A stretch of DNA of 64,000 nucleotides from Roseibacillus ishigakijimensis (GCF_016595415.1 NZ_JAENIO010000004.1:121206-185205); one strand, 5' to 3'. Counted from the stretch's first letter, positions 18,561-28,333 are shown. Numbers and translations are program-made. Notes: generated by a model from the sequence alone, not told the origin.

Positions 18561-18662
18561 AGAGCGGGAAAAACCGAAGCGCCAAAGACTCAAAAATCAA
18601 AACCAAGGTCACGGCAGCCACTCTTCGTGAGGCTGCCCCGTAAAATCTACGACGAGAAGCTT

Positions 18663-18700
18663 CAGCCGGAGAATCCATGATTCTTCGGCTGTTTTGTTTT
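18663..18700 (+). terminator. Rho-independent terminator after lpxC/fabZ
   Basis: The stem cagccggagaat (18663-18674) pairs with attcttcggctg (18680-18691), one mismatch, followed by ttttgtttt. It ends the lpxC/fabZ transcript. Confidence 0.8.
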
Positions 18701-18721
18701 CCATGATACTGTTGAAAAGAG

Positions 18722-18997
18722 TCACTCTCCCTGCTCATCCAGCCAATCGTTGAAGCGGGCATGCCGCTCTTTGGCGTCCAGCGCATCCACCTCGGGATTC
18801 TCGGCCTGAAATTTTCGGTAGAGCCGATGTTTCCCCGCGAGTTGTTTTTGATGCCGATTAACAGCTTCTTGTTCCGACGAGTCGTTGAAGCGCTTCAATT
18901 GACCGGCAATCTTTTCATGGGCCCTCATCGCCCGCCACGCGACAACCATCCAGAAAATCGTCACCACAACACCGAAGCCGACAACAAGTAAATCCAT
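18722..18997 (-). CDS. Small single-span membrane protein, unknown
   Basis: 91 residues from the ATG at 18997 (a TTG at 19009 would add four). One N-terminal transmembrane helix (about 2-24, VVGFGVVVTIFWMVVAW) is followed by a charged, probably helical cytoplasmic part with many Lys, Arg, Glu and His. No family recognised. Its frame is clean and its composition protein-like, but it has no strong ribosome site, so it could still be spurious. Confidence 0.5.
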   Translation of the reverse strand: MDLLVVGFGVVVTIFWMVVAWRAMRAHEKIAGQLKRFNDSSEQEAVNRHQKQLAGKHRLYRKFQAENPEVDALDAKERHARFNDWLDEQGE

Positions 18998-19151
18998 ACC
19001 TATATGCAACAGGATGCTCGCAATCTTGGAAATGAGAATTCTGGCTTCTTTTTGGAAAGGCTGAGCACGCAGCTATAGCCAAGGGGAATTTAGTCACCCG
19101 GAAACCGACTGGTGACTGGCGGTTTGCAGCGCTTTTGTTAGCCTGAAGCTC

Positions 19152-20093
19152 ATGAGCCAAGCACCTCTCACCTTTGAGCCCCTCTACAAAACCCGCATCT
19201 GGGGCGGACGAGTCCTCGCAACCCGCTATCATCGCCCGCTTCCCGATGAACAGCCTTACGGCGAATCCTGGGAAATCGTGGACCGCGAGGAGGACCAGTC
19301 CGTGGTCAAGGAAGGCGTCTATGCGGGCCAAACCCTGCACCAGCTCTGGAGCGAGCACCGCGCGGAAGTTTTTGGCTCCGGGATGCCCGATTCGGAGCGC
19401 TTTCCCCTGCTCATCAAGATTCTCGACTGTCAGGACGATCTTTCCATCCAGGTCCATCCGCCGACAGAGCTTGCCCCCTCGCTGAATGGCGAGCCCAAGA
19501 CTGAAATGTGGTATCTAGCCGGAGCCGAAGAACGCGCCAGCCTCTACATCGGCTTGAAGAATGGCGTCACTCGCGCGCAGTTCGAGCAGGCCATTGCCGA
19601 GGGCACGGTCGCCGAGGTGGTCCATCGCATTCAGCCCAAAGAAGGCGAATCCATCTTCATTCCCTCCGGCCGCTTGCATGCTATTGGGGGCGGGAATCTC
19701 ATTTTCGAGATTCAGCAGAACTCGGACACCACCTACCGCGTCTTTGACTGGAATCGCCTGGGCCTCGATGGCCAGCCGCGCGAACTCCACGTCGAGGAGT
19801 CCCTCGCCTCCATCGACTTCGACGACTTCGAGCCCGGTATGGACACTCCGGACGGCACCACCCTGGCCCGTTGTGAGTATTTCCAGACTGACGAACTCAA
19901 GGTCGTGGCCGGTGGCAGCATCGAGAACCCGCAGGCGGATCGCTTCTCCCTCGTTGCGGTCGTGTCCGGACAAGTGAAATCAGCCAGCGGAAATCACGAG
20001 CCCGGCGATTGGCTGCTGCTGCCCAAGGGCGCGGCCCCCCTGGAGGCCCTCGTCGACAGCGTGGTTCTCCAGGTCACCCTCCCCTCTGCCTGA
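19152..20093 (+). CDS. manA: Mannose-6-phosphate isomerase, class I
   Basis: 313 residues, like the short Bacillus-type ManA. It interconverts fructose-6-phosphate and mannose-6-phosphate, feeding GDP-mannose and polysaccharide synthesis. The zinc ligands are readable: Gln and His in LSIQVHPPTE, Glu in KTEMWYLAG and His in FIPSGRLHAIGGG. Start motif: FEPLYKTRIWGGR. Transcribed alone; its end is 4 bp from the end of the convergent GxGYxYP gene. Confidence 0.93.
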   Translation: MSQAPLTFEPLYKTRIWGGRVLATRYHRPLPDEQPYGESWEIVDREEDQSVVKEGVYAGQTLHQLWSEHRAEVFGSGMPDSERFPLLIKILDCQDDLSIQVHPPTELAPSLNGEPKTEMWYLAGAEERASLYIGLKNGVTRAQFEQAIAEGTVAEVVHRIQPKEGESIFIPSGRLHAIGGGNLIFEIQQNSDTTYRVFDWNRLGLDGQPRELHVEESLASIDFDDFEPGMDTPDGTTLARCEYFQTDELKVVAGGSIENPQADRFSLVAVVSGQVKSASGNHEPGDWLLLPKGAAPLEALVDSVVLQVTLPSA

Positions 20094-20097
20094 CCCT

Positions 20098-22059
20098 TCA
20101 GTGCCCGTAGACTTCCACTTCCCGCCACTCAATGGGAGCGGAAGCCTGGAAGCGGATGAAACGGGCAGCGACCGGCGGGCAACTGATTTCGCAAAATCCG
20201 GTAGTCGGTCCTTCAAAGACCGACTGCCATTCCTTCCCGTCAGAACTCACTTCGCAGGACAAGGTGACCGCTTCACTCGTAAGCAGAGCGCGGGAAAATT
20301 GGCGGGATTCCGCTAGGGAAATCACCAAGGAATCCCCCGTCCAAGCGCTTGTCGGGGTGCCGTCCAAGGTCGCCCTCGCGGCCTCAGGCTCGCTCCGGGT
20401 AGAGGGCAAAAGACTCAGATTGAAGGGCAAGCCCTGACTGGCATTGCGGAGTTGGAAATAATGGTCCGCGCGAACGAACTCGATCTGCCCGGGATAGAGG
20501 GTTTCGAGCATCTGCTTGACGGCAAGGAGGCGATGGGGCCGCAGCTCTTTCCAGACCTCCACTTGGGCGGAAAGGAAAAGCGGAGAATCGCCCTCCCATT
20601 GACGCAACGAGTTTCGCAGCTCGCGGGTCAGGTGCTCAAAACTGCCCGCATAGGGTAGAACCAAACGCTCAAAAGGCACGCGCCCTCCTTCCACGCTACT
20701 CGCCACCGTGGGGTCGTCCTTGAAGTTCTGAACCGTCGCTCCATAGAGACTGGGACTATTTTTTTCATAAGAAGCCCGCTGCATGGCCGAGGCATTGTCC
20801 CAAATTGTAACCACTCGAAGACCCGAGCGCCGGAGGTAGGTTTCTGTCAATGAGGCATAACCATCCATCCGTGCTGAGTCCTTCAAGTAGACTCCCACTG
20901 GAGCACCCGGTTCTTCGAGCGTATTGGTAGGCATGAGGTAACCCATGCCCGAGGGGCCGGTGACAAAGCAATCCCCGCTGGTCGCGGTGCGGTAATAATA
21001 GTTGAGAAGACCAGGGCCAATGTCGACCAGACCAGGGGCAATGGTCCAGTTCAACGGCATTTTCCCTCGATCCTCGGCGCTCCTATCCCAAAGACCCCGC
21101 ATGGCATTTTGACAATACTGGATATTATCTCCATCACTGATGTAGAGAGAGATATAAACCTTATTAGCCAATTCCGGGAGCTTCGGGACTGCCGGAATAG
21201 CGATCTCGTTGGCGACACCGGAATGAACAGTGCTGTTTTGGTAATAATCCGAAGGCAGAGTGCTGATACCGGACTCGGAAGCGGTGGTAATCCCCGAACG
21301 TTCGCTGGCATACCAACCCAAGGCGACGGACTCCCCCGCCTTCATATCTTGGAAGAACAAACGCATCACTTCGCGCTCTTCCGGAATGCGGCAGTCCAGC
21401 CAGACCACGGCCGCCCCGGTCGCCGCAGCCAGGTCCCGGGTGTGGTGGAAATCTCCCGGCCCCCGATGATTGAAGGGCTTGGCGCTCAGAATCACCCGTT
21501 TTTCACAGTCCGCCCAATAAGTCCCATGCATCCAAAGATAAATTTCCACCGGAGAACTCGCCTTTTCGGCGCTCAAGTCGGCCACGACCGGAAGATCGAC
21601 CCCGGCCTCTTTCAGTTTGGCGAAAACCTCGTCGGTAACGGGCAGGGCTCCCTTCATGCCAGCCACCGTGCCAGCGACATTACGATAGTGGGGACTCGTC
21701 TCGGGATCGTAGCGCACCACTCCACTGACCTCCTCACGAAAGCGCTCCACCAGAGCGAGCCACGACTCAGGCACTTCCGCAAGCCCCAGCTCTTGGGTCT
21801 CCGCCCAGCGGTCCGGATGTCGCGACGACCTTTTCAAGAGGTAGATCCTTGGCTCGGTTCGATTCACCACCCCCTGCAAACCCACCAGAGTCAATTGCTC
21901 ATCCGGACTTAGACCTTCCAGAACCGCAGTTTGCAAAAGAGGCGCGGGCTTGGCAAATCTCGGCAAGACGCCCTCTTCCGGCCAAGTCATCTCCGCACAA
22001 GCCGACCTCGAAGTCAGAGCAAAGACAAGCAGAGGAAAAACACACAAGAATTCAGACAA
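20098..22059 (-). CDS. Secreted GxGYxYP-family protein with discoidin-like C-terminus
   Basis: 653 residues: signal peptide (to about SACAEM), then a GxGYxYP putative glycoside hydrolase region with VYISLYISDGDNIQY and the GPSGMGYLMP signature (a Leu replaces the aromatic in the family name). The last ~90 residues look like an F5/8 type C sugar-binding domain ending RFIRFQASAPIEWREVEVYG. The family is common in Bacteroidetes and Verrucomicrobia and is thought to act on polysaccharide; no substrate is established. The start is a TTG at 22059, the only in-frame start before the signal peptide. Confidence 0.8.
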   Translation of the reverse strand: MSEFLCVFPLLVFALTSRSACAEMTWPEEGVLPRFAKPAPLLQTAVLEGLSPDEQLTLVGLQGVVNRTEPRIYLLKRSSRHPDRWAETQELGLAEVPESWLALVERFREEVSGVVRYDPETSPHYRNVAGTVAGMKGALPVTDEVFAKLKEAGVDLPVVADLSAEKASSPVEIYLWMHGTYWADCEKRVILSAKPFNHRGPGDFHHTRDLAAATGAAVVWLDCRIPEEREVMRLFFQDMKAGESVALGWYASERSGITTASESGISTLPSDYYQNSTVHSGVANEIAIPAVPKLPELANKVYISLYISDGDNIQYCQNAMRGLWDRSAEDRGKMPLNWTIAPGLVDIGPGLLNYYYRTATSGDCFVTGPSGMGYLMPTNTLEEPGAPVGVYLKDSARMDGYASLTETYLRRSGLRVVTIWDNASAMQRASYEKNSPSLYGATVQNFKDDPTVASSVEGGRVPFERLVLPYAGSFEHLTRELRNSLRQWEGDSPLFLSAQVEVWKELRPHRLLAVKQMLETLYPGQIEFVRADHYFQLRNASQGLPFNLSLLPSTRSEPEAARATLDGTPTSAWTGDSLVISLAESRQFSRALLTSEAVTLSCEVSSDGKEWQSVFEGPTTGFCEISCPPVAARFIRFQASAPIEWREVEVYGH

Positions 22060-22261
22060 TTTTATACAAGTAGACCGTTCACGGGGAACGACTTGAGCTT
22101 ACGCCCAAGCCAGCACCAAGCTTACAAAACACTTGGCAAATATCGGCAAAAAAGAATGACCTCGATTCCCAAACGCCCGGCCTGCCTGCGAGACAGGAAA
22201 TCTCCGAACCAAGGATTTTCCCCTTTCCAAGACGAGAACGAAAGATTTAGTCTCGAGTGTT

Positions 22262-23029
22262 ATGAAAATCCCCTCCCTCGCCTTACTCTTTCTCTCTCTC
22301 GCCTCTGTCTCTTGGGCAAACGACATTCGACTGCGAGCGCTCACAGTGAGCCGGGGATTTCCCCAGGGCGAGGTCTTCCTCCACAGCAGCAATGGGCAAG
22401 CGCCCGGCCAACCCATCGCGATCAAGACCTACCTCAATCACGAATTCGAAACAGCCCGGGTGGAGAGCAAGTCCTGGGTCTTCACCAGCGAGGCCGATCC
22501 AGCCAGCGTGGAGGACGCGAGCAAAGTCCTGGCCCGGGCGGAAGTGACGGAGGCCTCCCCCTCCTACATCCTCATTTTTCAAGAGAACGAAGCGGTCGCA
22601 GTGGAACCCCTCACCGAAGAAGAAACGCCTGAAAGCCAAGAAAGTGAGGGGCTTGCGGAAGAAGTTGTCGAGAGCCCGGCCGAAATCCCCGGCTCGGTCG
22701 CCGTCCTTCCCGACTCCGCCCAAGCCTTCCCTCCGGGGGGCACTCTCGTCCTCAATCTCTCCGACCGCGATCTGCGCATCGAGCTGGAAGAGACCCCCTA
22801 CGACTGTGCCTCCCAGACGCACATCGTCATCACCGGGCAAAAGACCAAGGCCAACAACTCCTCCAGCATGGTGGTGAAAGAAAAGGATGAAAACGGAGAA
22901 TGGTCCTCCATCAACTCTGGCTCGCTAAGCCACCCCGGCGACAAGCGCCTGGTGCACCTTTACTCGCAGCGCTCCCCCGGAGGCCGCATTTTTCTGAAAC
23001 CCTTCCGCGATATTGCCGAAGCAGAGTGA
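22262..23029 (+). CDS. Secreted protein of unknown function
   Basis: 255 residues with a clear signal peptide (MKIPSLALLFLSLASVSWAN). The middle (about 115-145) is a Glu-rich linker between two beta-rich halves. No domain recognised. Its stop is 1 bp from the convergent histidine kinase gene. The name rests only on frame, signal peptide and composition. Confidence 0.7.
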   Translation: MKIPSLALLFLSLASVSWANDIRLRALTVSRGFPQGEVFLHSSNGQAPGQPIAIKTYLNHEFETARVESKSWVFTSEADPASVEDASKVLARAEVTEASPSYILIFQENEAVAVEPLTEEETPESQESEGLAEEVVESPAEIPGSVAVLPDSAQAFPPGGTLVLNLSDRDLRIELEETPYDCASQTHIVITGQKTKANNSSSMVVKEKDENGEWSSINSGSLSHPGDKRLVHLYSQRSPGGRIFLKPFRDIAEAE

Positions 23030-23030
23030 A

Positions 23031-24191
23031 TCAAGACTGGGGAAAGAGCACCTCGAAGCATGCGCTTTCCCCCGGCTGGCTGATGAGCTCCAACTGACCT
23101 CCGGTCTGGGTCGTCAGCCGTTTGGCGATGGAAAGCCCCAGACCACTGGATGATTCCCCTCCGGTGGGCTTGGCTGTCAGTTGCGAGTAGCGTTGATAGA
23201 GACGCGGAATATCCCGTTTGCTAAAGCCCGGACCGCTGTCACGCACGAGAAAGCCCGCCATCCGATCCCGTTTGACCATCTCGATGGAAACCTGGCCCCC
23301 CACGGGGGAATATTTGATGGCATTGCTGACCAGATTCTCCAGCACCCGCTCCACAAGCCACTCGTCCACCGAGGGGACTTCCAGCTGGGAAAGGGTTTTC
23401 ACCGAAATGGCAATGCCCTTGGCCTTCGCGGTCTCGGTCAGGCTCGCCAAAACGACATCCAGCACCACGCCCAGGCGACAAGAGGATTTCTTGAGAGCCT
23501 TCTCTTGTCGGAAGCCGGCCTGCTGAATCATGGCAAAAGCTTGACCCGTTGCCTCCAACATCGAATCGAGCAGCGGAGCGGTTTCCGGTTTGAATTCCTC
23601 TCTCTGCTCCATCAGGAGGCGGGCCGAAAAGTCCAGGGAAGACAGGGGGGTCTTCAAATCATGAGTCAAGACATCGATGAGATTGCGATGGCGCACGCTC
23701 TCGGACTCGAACTGAATCTGGGTCATGGAAAGAGCGGCAAAGTCCCGAGCCAGCATCACTTCATCATCCGACCAATGACGGGGCACGGTATCGATGAGAC
23801 AGAAGGCGCCGAGGACCTGACCTTCCCCATCCATGAGCGGAAAACCCAGATAGGCCACCACTCCAAGGTCTTCGATAGCCGGGTTGTCGCAAAAACGCTT
23901 GTCTTCCCGGGCATTGGTCACCACCACCGGATTCCGCGAGGCCACCACCCGGCGGCAGAAGGAATGGCTGAGGGGCGTTTCCCGAGTCTCGCAGTAGGGA
24001 GTGACCAACCCGTAGGCCCCAATAAAGAATTGGCGCTCACTTTCCACTATCGTCACCAGGCTCACCGGCACCTGAACCGCGCGTGAGGCCAGCTGAGCGA
24101 TTCGGTCGAACTCGCTGCTATCCAATTCGCCGAGAATATCCGACAGCGAATTTGCTAGCTTGTTTTCTATCTTTTTACCCTCTAACGCCAT
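23031..24191 (-). CDS. GAF-domain sensor histidine kinase
   Basis: 386 residues, no transmembrane helix. A GAF sensor domain spans about 25-160 (family-typical FFIGAYGL, SHSFCRRVV and YLGFPLMDGEGQVLGAFCLID). HisKA follows with the phospho-acceptor in LTHDLKTPLSSL (His177). The ATPase has N box NLVSNAIKYSP (Asn290), G1 DSGPGF (318-323) and G2 GLGLSIAKRL (350). It is a cytoplasmic sensor kinase; the signal is unknown. No response regulator lies nearby, so it is an orphan kinase. Confidence 0.92.
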   Translation of the reverse strand: MALEGKKIENKLANSLSDILGELDSSEFDRIAQLASRAVQVPVSLVTIVESERQFFIGAYGLVTPYCETRETPLSHSFCRRVVASRNPVVVTNAREDKRFCDNPAIEDLGVVAYLGFPLMDGEGQVLGAFCLIDTVPRHWSDDEVMLARDFAALSMTQIQFESESVRHRNLIDVLTHDLKTPLSSLDFSARLLMEQREEFKPETAPLLDSMLEATGQAFAMIQQAGFRQEKALKKSSCRLGVVLDVVLASLTETAKAKGIAISVKTLSQLEVPSVDEWLVERVLENLVSNAIKYSPVGGQVSIEMVKRDRMAGFLVRDSGPGFSKRDIPRLYQRYSQLTAKPTGGESSSGLGLSIAKRLTTQTGGQLELISQPGESACFEVLFPQS

Positions 24192-24365
24192 ACTACAAGA
24201 AACGTCTTGTGCCCGAAAGACGTGTGCAGCGCAAGACCCATGACGAGTCCCATGCTAAAAAAATTGCCGGGGGCTCACCCTCAAACGGACAACTCGCTCT
24301 CCTCAAGACAAATACCGTCTCAATTGGAGCCTTTCGCCCGACTCTCCCCCCGAGGAAGGCGATCT

Positions 24366-24968
24366 TCAGTCCAGCGTTTCCACCAGCCAGCGGGTCAAGG
24401 CCTCATGACAATCGGCATTGTAGCGCCAGGAAAGAAAGCCCATCTGGAGACCGGTGGTGATATTTTCGGGCAAATCATCGAAATAAAGCGTGTTCTCCGG
24501 CTCCAGATCGTAAGCGGCCATAGCCTTGTGATACATGGCGGGGTCCGGTTTGGCGCAACCCACCTCATAGGAGAATATACGGCCCTCGAAAAGATCGAAG
24601 ACCTCCGCAAAATGGCTCAGAAAGTAATCGGCGTGCATCCGATTGGTATTGCTGAAGAGAATGAGCTGGAAACCGCGCGCCTTGAGTTCGCGCAACGTCT
24701 CCCACATGGGGAGATTGGGGGTGAAAATGTCGTTCCAAGCGGCCAGAAAATCCTCCTTGGGACCCTCGAAGCGGAGCTTTTTGCTGGCCCAGGCAATGAA
24801 CTCCTCATCGCCCATCGCGCCAGACTCAAACTCATCCTTCTTCTCCAGCAGAGAGTTGATACGTCCCACGGGGTCAGCCAGTTCCGGCGGAATCAATGTC
24901 CGCAGGGAATCCTCGAAGTTCACATGGAGAATCACATTACCAATATCAACCAAAGCCGCCTTCTTCAT
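24366..24968 (-). CDS. HAD-superfamily hydrolase (YihX-like)
   Basis: 200 residues from the ATG at 24968. HAD motifs: nucleophile Asp in ALVDIGNVIL, motif II LILFSNTN, motif III Lys in SYEVGCAKPD, and motif IV LYFDDLPEN. The DxGNV form matches the subfamily of sugar-phosphate phosphatases such as YihX. Its ATG overlaps the TGA of the upstream glycosyltransferase gene (TGATG), so the two are translationally coupled and may act on the same sugar donor or product. Substrate not readable. Confidence 0.88.
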   Translation of the reverse strand: MKKAALVDIGNVILHVNFEDSLRTLIPPELADPVGRINSLLEKKDEFESGAMGDEEFIAWASKKLRFEGPKEDFLAAWNDIFTPNLPMWETLRELKARGFQLILFSNTNRMHADYFLSHFAEVFDLFEGRIFSYEVGCAKPDPAMYHKAMAAYDLEPENTLYFDDLPENITTGLQMGFLSWRYNADCHEALTRWLVETLD

Positions 24969-26083
24969 CAAAAATTCTTTTCCTCTCTCAGTTTATCTAA
25001 CACGAATTGTGCCGTTATGGTAGCGGAATGCGGCCGGGAGTATTTAGCCAGGTTCCGTTTCCAACGTTTCCACTCCTTGCAGTCATTTGCAAGGAGCTCT
25101 TGCAGTTTCGTTTGCAAGCGGGCGGGATTATCAGCCAAATCGCCCCCTCCCATGGAGCGTAGCAAGGCCAGATTTCCCTCTTCTTGGCCAGGCACGAGAT
25201 GATGGATGAGCATGGGGGTGGAGGCCGCAATACTCTCATGGACAGTTGCTCCCCCGGCTTTTCCGATCGCGAGATGGTGGCGGCAGAGATAATTTGGAAT
25301 CTGCCGGGACCACCCCACCAGCTTGACCCGCCCGGGATATCTTTTCTTTAACTCCTGGGCCGGGCGGTAGAGCCGCCGCACGTTCCGACCCAGAATCATG
25401 GTCAGATGGGTGTTATCACACTCCAGCACCGGCACTCCAACGGCCTGAATCTGAGGCTTTCGGGCGGTGGCAAAGTGCAAGACGCGGAAGGGATCGGTGG
25501 GCGACTTGGAAGTGAGGGGCTCCAAGGTCGGGAAGAGGGGGGAGACCGGAAAACCGGTTTCGACGATGCGTCCCTCGGGCAAGCCCCGCCCCTGCATCAT
25601 CCGGCGGGTCAGTCCATCGGTGACGAGCCAGTAATCGGTGGGTGCTTGTAGCCAGGCATTGTTGATTTCGATGGAATCGGTCACAACGGTGAAGACCATT
25701 CCCTTCCAGCGGCCCCGCTGACGCAATCGCTCGGCGAAATAAGGGTAAAGGGGGTAAGTGGAGACGACGGCGTCGGGGGCGAACTCCTGCACCTGCCGGG
25801 CGAGCGCTTCCTCAGGCTTTCTCATCACATGGAAGGTCTCTTTGGAGAAATCCCGGCGCTCGGTCGCCCGATAGACCCAGTCCCAGATGGTGGGAGAGTA
25901 GGTGGTCATCGCCCGGTAGCCACGGCGGAGAACTTCATTGAGTCGGGGGGCTCCCTGGGCGCAGGGGTCAAAGACCGAGACCTCGGCCCGGCCCTCCAGG
26001 GCCAGAGCAAGACCCCGGGCGGCACTATTGTGGCCCTCGCCATAGCCAGCGGTTACGATCAGTATACGGGGTTTCCCTTTCAT
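24968..26083 (-). CDS. MurG/MGDG-synthase-type glycosyltransferase
   Basis: 371 residues from the ATG at 26083 (MKGKPRILIV). It begins ILIVTAGYGEGHNSAARGL, the acceptor loop of monogalactosyl- and diglucosyl-diacylglycerol synthases (GT28 type), and has the C-terminal donor loop IGKAGGATVHESIAASTPMLI. Such enzymes add sugar from a UDP-sugar to diacylglycerol at the inner membrane, so glycolipid synthesis is likely, though lipid A-like or other acceptors are possible. Operon with the HAD hydrolase. Confidence 0.85.
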   Translation of the reverse strand: MKGKPRILIVTAGYGEGHNSAARGLALALEGRAEVSVFDPCAQGAPRLNEVLRRGYRAMTTYSPTIWDWVYRATERRDFSKETFHVMRKPEEALARQVQEFAPDAVVSTYPLYPYFAERLRQRGRWKGMVFTVVTDSIEINNAWLQAPTDYWLVTDGLTRRMMQGRGLPEGRIVETGFPVSPLFPTLEPLTSKSPTDPFRVLHFATARKPQIQAVGVPVLECDNTHLTMILGRNVRRLYRPAQELKKRYPGRVKLVGWSRQIPNYLCRHHLAIGKAGGATVHESIAASTPMLIHHLVPGQEEGNLALLRSMGGGDLADNPARLQTKLQELLANDCKEWKRWKRNLAKYSRPHSATITAQFVLDKLREEKNF

Positions 26084-26161
26084 TCTTGGTCCCAAAGGAG
26101 ATGCCTTTTCTAAAGTGCGACGGGGTTGCCTTACACGAGTTTTTCAGACATCATTTCGCCC

Positions 26162-27259
26162 GTGGACAAAAATTCTAAAAAGGGGGATAAACCGGAACTA
26201 CGTGTGGTCGATGAGGACAAGGTGACCCGCTTGGGTTCCACCGGCTCCCCGGTCCCCGCTCCACCCCGGAAGAAGGCCCAGTTCAAACGCTCTAATGAAG
26301 AAGGAGCCCTGCAGCGGGAGATCGCACGGGAAGATGAAGATCCCTTGGCGGAAGCTCCTGATGAGCTGGAAGACGTCCTCCTCACCGACACCCCGGCGGC
26401 TCCCCTGCGCATCCCGCCCGCCTTCATTGCCCTCGCAGTCATCGCCTTTCTCGCCCTTCTGGGAGCAGGCGTTTTCCTCGCTCTCGGTGGGCGCGACTCC
26501 ACCTCCCGCTATCAGTCGCAAGAGTCCGCCCGTGAGCGCATCCAGTTCACGGAACAAGAAAAAGAAGAGGCTCGCCGCCTCGTGGCCGATTTGGGGGCGG
26601 CCTTGGAGAAATACACTTCTGCCCGCACGATTGAGGAAAAATTGGCAGTTAGTCGCCACCCGGAGCGGGTCGAGCCTCTCATGCGGGACTACTACGCCCA
26701 ACAGGAATTCAAAGTCCGCGAAGGGGCCTTACTGAAAGAGCAATACACCCTTCCCATCGAATTCAGCACCTTCGTGGTGCTCACCGCGAGCTTCGACGAC
26801 GGTAGCTCGGGGGTCTTCCTCGCCGAGATCGACAACGACCTGCAGGTCCGCATCGACTGGGAATCCGACGTTTGCTATCAACCGGTGGATATTTCCGAAT
26901 ACATCGCCCAACGCCCCACCGAGCCCGTCACTCTCCGCGTCTTCGTCACTCCCGACAATTTTTATGTCTATGAGTTCAAGGACTCGGAGAAATACAAGAG
27001 CTTGCAACTCACCTTCCGCGACAGCGATGAATACCTCTTTGGCTACGTCGAACTTGGATCGAAAGTGAGCCGACAGCTCTCCCTCTTCCTGGGTAGCGCA
27101 GCGCGGGCTTCGCAAATCATCAAACCCGAGCCAGCCCTTCTCCAAGTGCGCTTCCTCCCGGGAGGAGATTCCGAGCGCGGAGTGCTGATCGAAAAATTCA
27201 TCGCTCCCCGTTGGGCCTACATCGACGAGGCGCCCGATGCGCCCGGGACGGAGGAGTAA
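26162..27259 (+). CDS. Single-span membrane protein of unknown function
   Basis: 365 residues from a GTG at 26162 (VDKNSKKGDK); a TTG 36 bases up is possible. A charged, Pro-rich cytoplasmic segment (about 1-85) precedes one transmembrane helix (about 90-112, FIALAVIAFLALLGAGVFLAL). An extracytoplasmic domain of about 240 residues follows, with a coiled start and a beta-rich end. No family recognised. It is divergent from the glycosyltransferase gene with 78 bp between starts. Confidence 0.7.
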   Translation: MDKNSKKGDKPELRVVDEDKVTRLGSTGSPVPAPPRKKAQFKRSNEEGALQREIAREDEDPLAEAPDELEDVLLTDTPAAPLRIPPAFIALAVIAFLALLGAGVFLALGGRDSTSRYQSQESARERIQFTEQEKEEARRLVADLGAALEKYTSARTIEEKLAVSRHPERVEPLMRDYYAQQEFKVREGALLKEQYTLPIEFSTFVVLTASFDDGSSGVFLAEIDNDLQVRIDWESDVCYQPVDISEYIAQRPTEPVTLRVFVTPDNFYVYEFKDSEKYKSLQLTFRDSDEYLFGYVELGSKVSRQLSLFLGSAARASQIIKPEPALLQVRFLPGGDSERGVLIEKFIAPRWAYIDEAPDAPGTEE

Positions 27260-27280
27260 TCCCCCGCCCCGGCAGCATCC

Positions 27281-27448
27281 TTACTTCACGGGCGAGAGGT
27301 AGCTTCCGCCGTAATTGGAGGAGGGAACGGCTGGTGCCATCCCGGTGTTGTCATAACCAGCAGGCTCCTGATAGGGGCTGCAGCTGCTCATCAACCCGGC
27401 GGCGAAGGCGAGACCCGCCAACGCGATTACTGTCTTTAGTGCTTTCAT
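27281..27448 (-). CDS. Very small predicted lipoprotein (55 aa)
   Basis: A short frame: MKALKTVIALAGLAFAAG, then LMSSC as a likely lipobox (Cys23), then 32 residues rich in Pro, Ser, Tyr and Gly ending SPVK and TAA. The charged-hydrophobic-lipobox pattern is hard to get by chance. The start could be one codon earlier (tandem ATG at 27451). The Met at -3 of the lipobox is unusual. It lies 30 bp after the next lipoprotein gene on the same strand, suggesting an operon. Function unknown. Confidence 0.65.
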   Translation of the reverse strand: MKALKTVIALAGLAFAAGLMSSCSPYQEPAGYDNTGMAPAVPSSNYGGSYLSPVK

Positions 27449-27478
27449 CATCAGTTTGGAAAAAGAAACTCCTAGCAG

Positions 27479-28333
27479 CTATTGCGCCGTGCGCAAGGGT
27501 GCTTCCGCAAATGGCCGGGCCTCCTGACGGCGCCCCACCTCACCCCCCGGTAGCCAGCCAGCGAAGCGACTACCCTTCTCAGTAAATACCGCCAGCCCAA
27601 TGACCCCCACATCGCGGGCCTGGCCGTGGCGCAGATTGGCATAGCTCGCCGCCACGGTGGAAAACTTGAACGCCGCCACCGCATCGTAGCTGGTGCGGAA
27701 CCCCTTCACTTCGATTTTTTCGCCCGGGCCCAGAATGTAGCCCCGTTTCTTGAAGCTCGCGGGGCGGCCATCCATGACGTCGAGCCCGTCCACCGAGAGC
27801 ACCACTTCCAGCCGACTCTCACTGGCATTGCGCACGACCAGCGAATAATTTTTCCCCTCCTTGCCCACCACAAAGCGCTTCGCCCCCGCCATGTAATGAA
27901 GGGGCGTCCCCCATCCACTTTTCACCCCCCACTCCACCGCGCCATTGGCCGCTTGCTGAAAGGCGGATGTGCGGTTCTTATGACGCCCGGCCATGGCTTC
28001 GATGCCAGCCTCGTCATTGTAAAAAATCGTCGCCACTCCCCCCAAGGGCCGATCGCTAGCCCGCTCGAAAGACGTTCGGGCCAAGGACGAAGCCACGCGC
28101 TCCCCCCACCCCGTGCCAAGACCAGGACGAGACCCGGGGTCCGCCGCCGCGCTCGACAATTCTTCCGCGCGCGCACCCGAGCCCACCGTTTCCCGCAAAG
28201 GCGAACTCGCCACCACAGGGCTGGGAGGCACCCCCGGCTGGGAACAACTCGATAGCGCCAGCACCGCCCAAACGGCTAGCCCGATGATGAGAAAGGCCCC
28301 CAAATCCTGCCAAACCTCCTTCGTGATTTTCAT
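27479..28333 (-). CDS. Conserved lipoprotein of unknown function
   Basis: 284 residues with a transmembrane-like leader and lipobox ALSSC (Cys about 30), a low-complexity Ser/Ala/Gly linker (35-85) and a beta-rich domain. The stretch RLEVVLSVDGLDVMDGRPAS followed by KRGYILGPGEKIEVKGFR is typical of a widespread domain of unknown function in envelope lipoproteins. Likely anchored in a membrane facing the periplasm. Possibly co-transcribed with the 55-residue lipoprotein downstream. Confidence 0.75.
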   Translation of the reverse strand: MKITKEVWQDLGAFLIIGLAVWAVLALSSCSQPGVPPSPVVASSPLRETVGSGARAEELSSAAADPGSRPGLGTGWGERVASSLARTSFERASDRPLGGVATIFYNDEAGIEAMAGRHKNRTSAFQQAANGAVEWGVKSGWGTPLHYMAGAKRFVVGKEGKNYSLVVRNASESRLEVVLSVDGLDVMDGRPASFKKRGYILGPGEKIEVKGFRTSYDAVAAFKFSTVAASYANLRHGQARDVGVIGLAVFTEKGSRFAGWLPGGEVGRRQEARPFAEAPLRTAQ

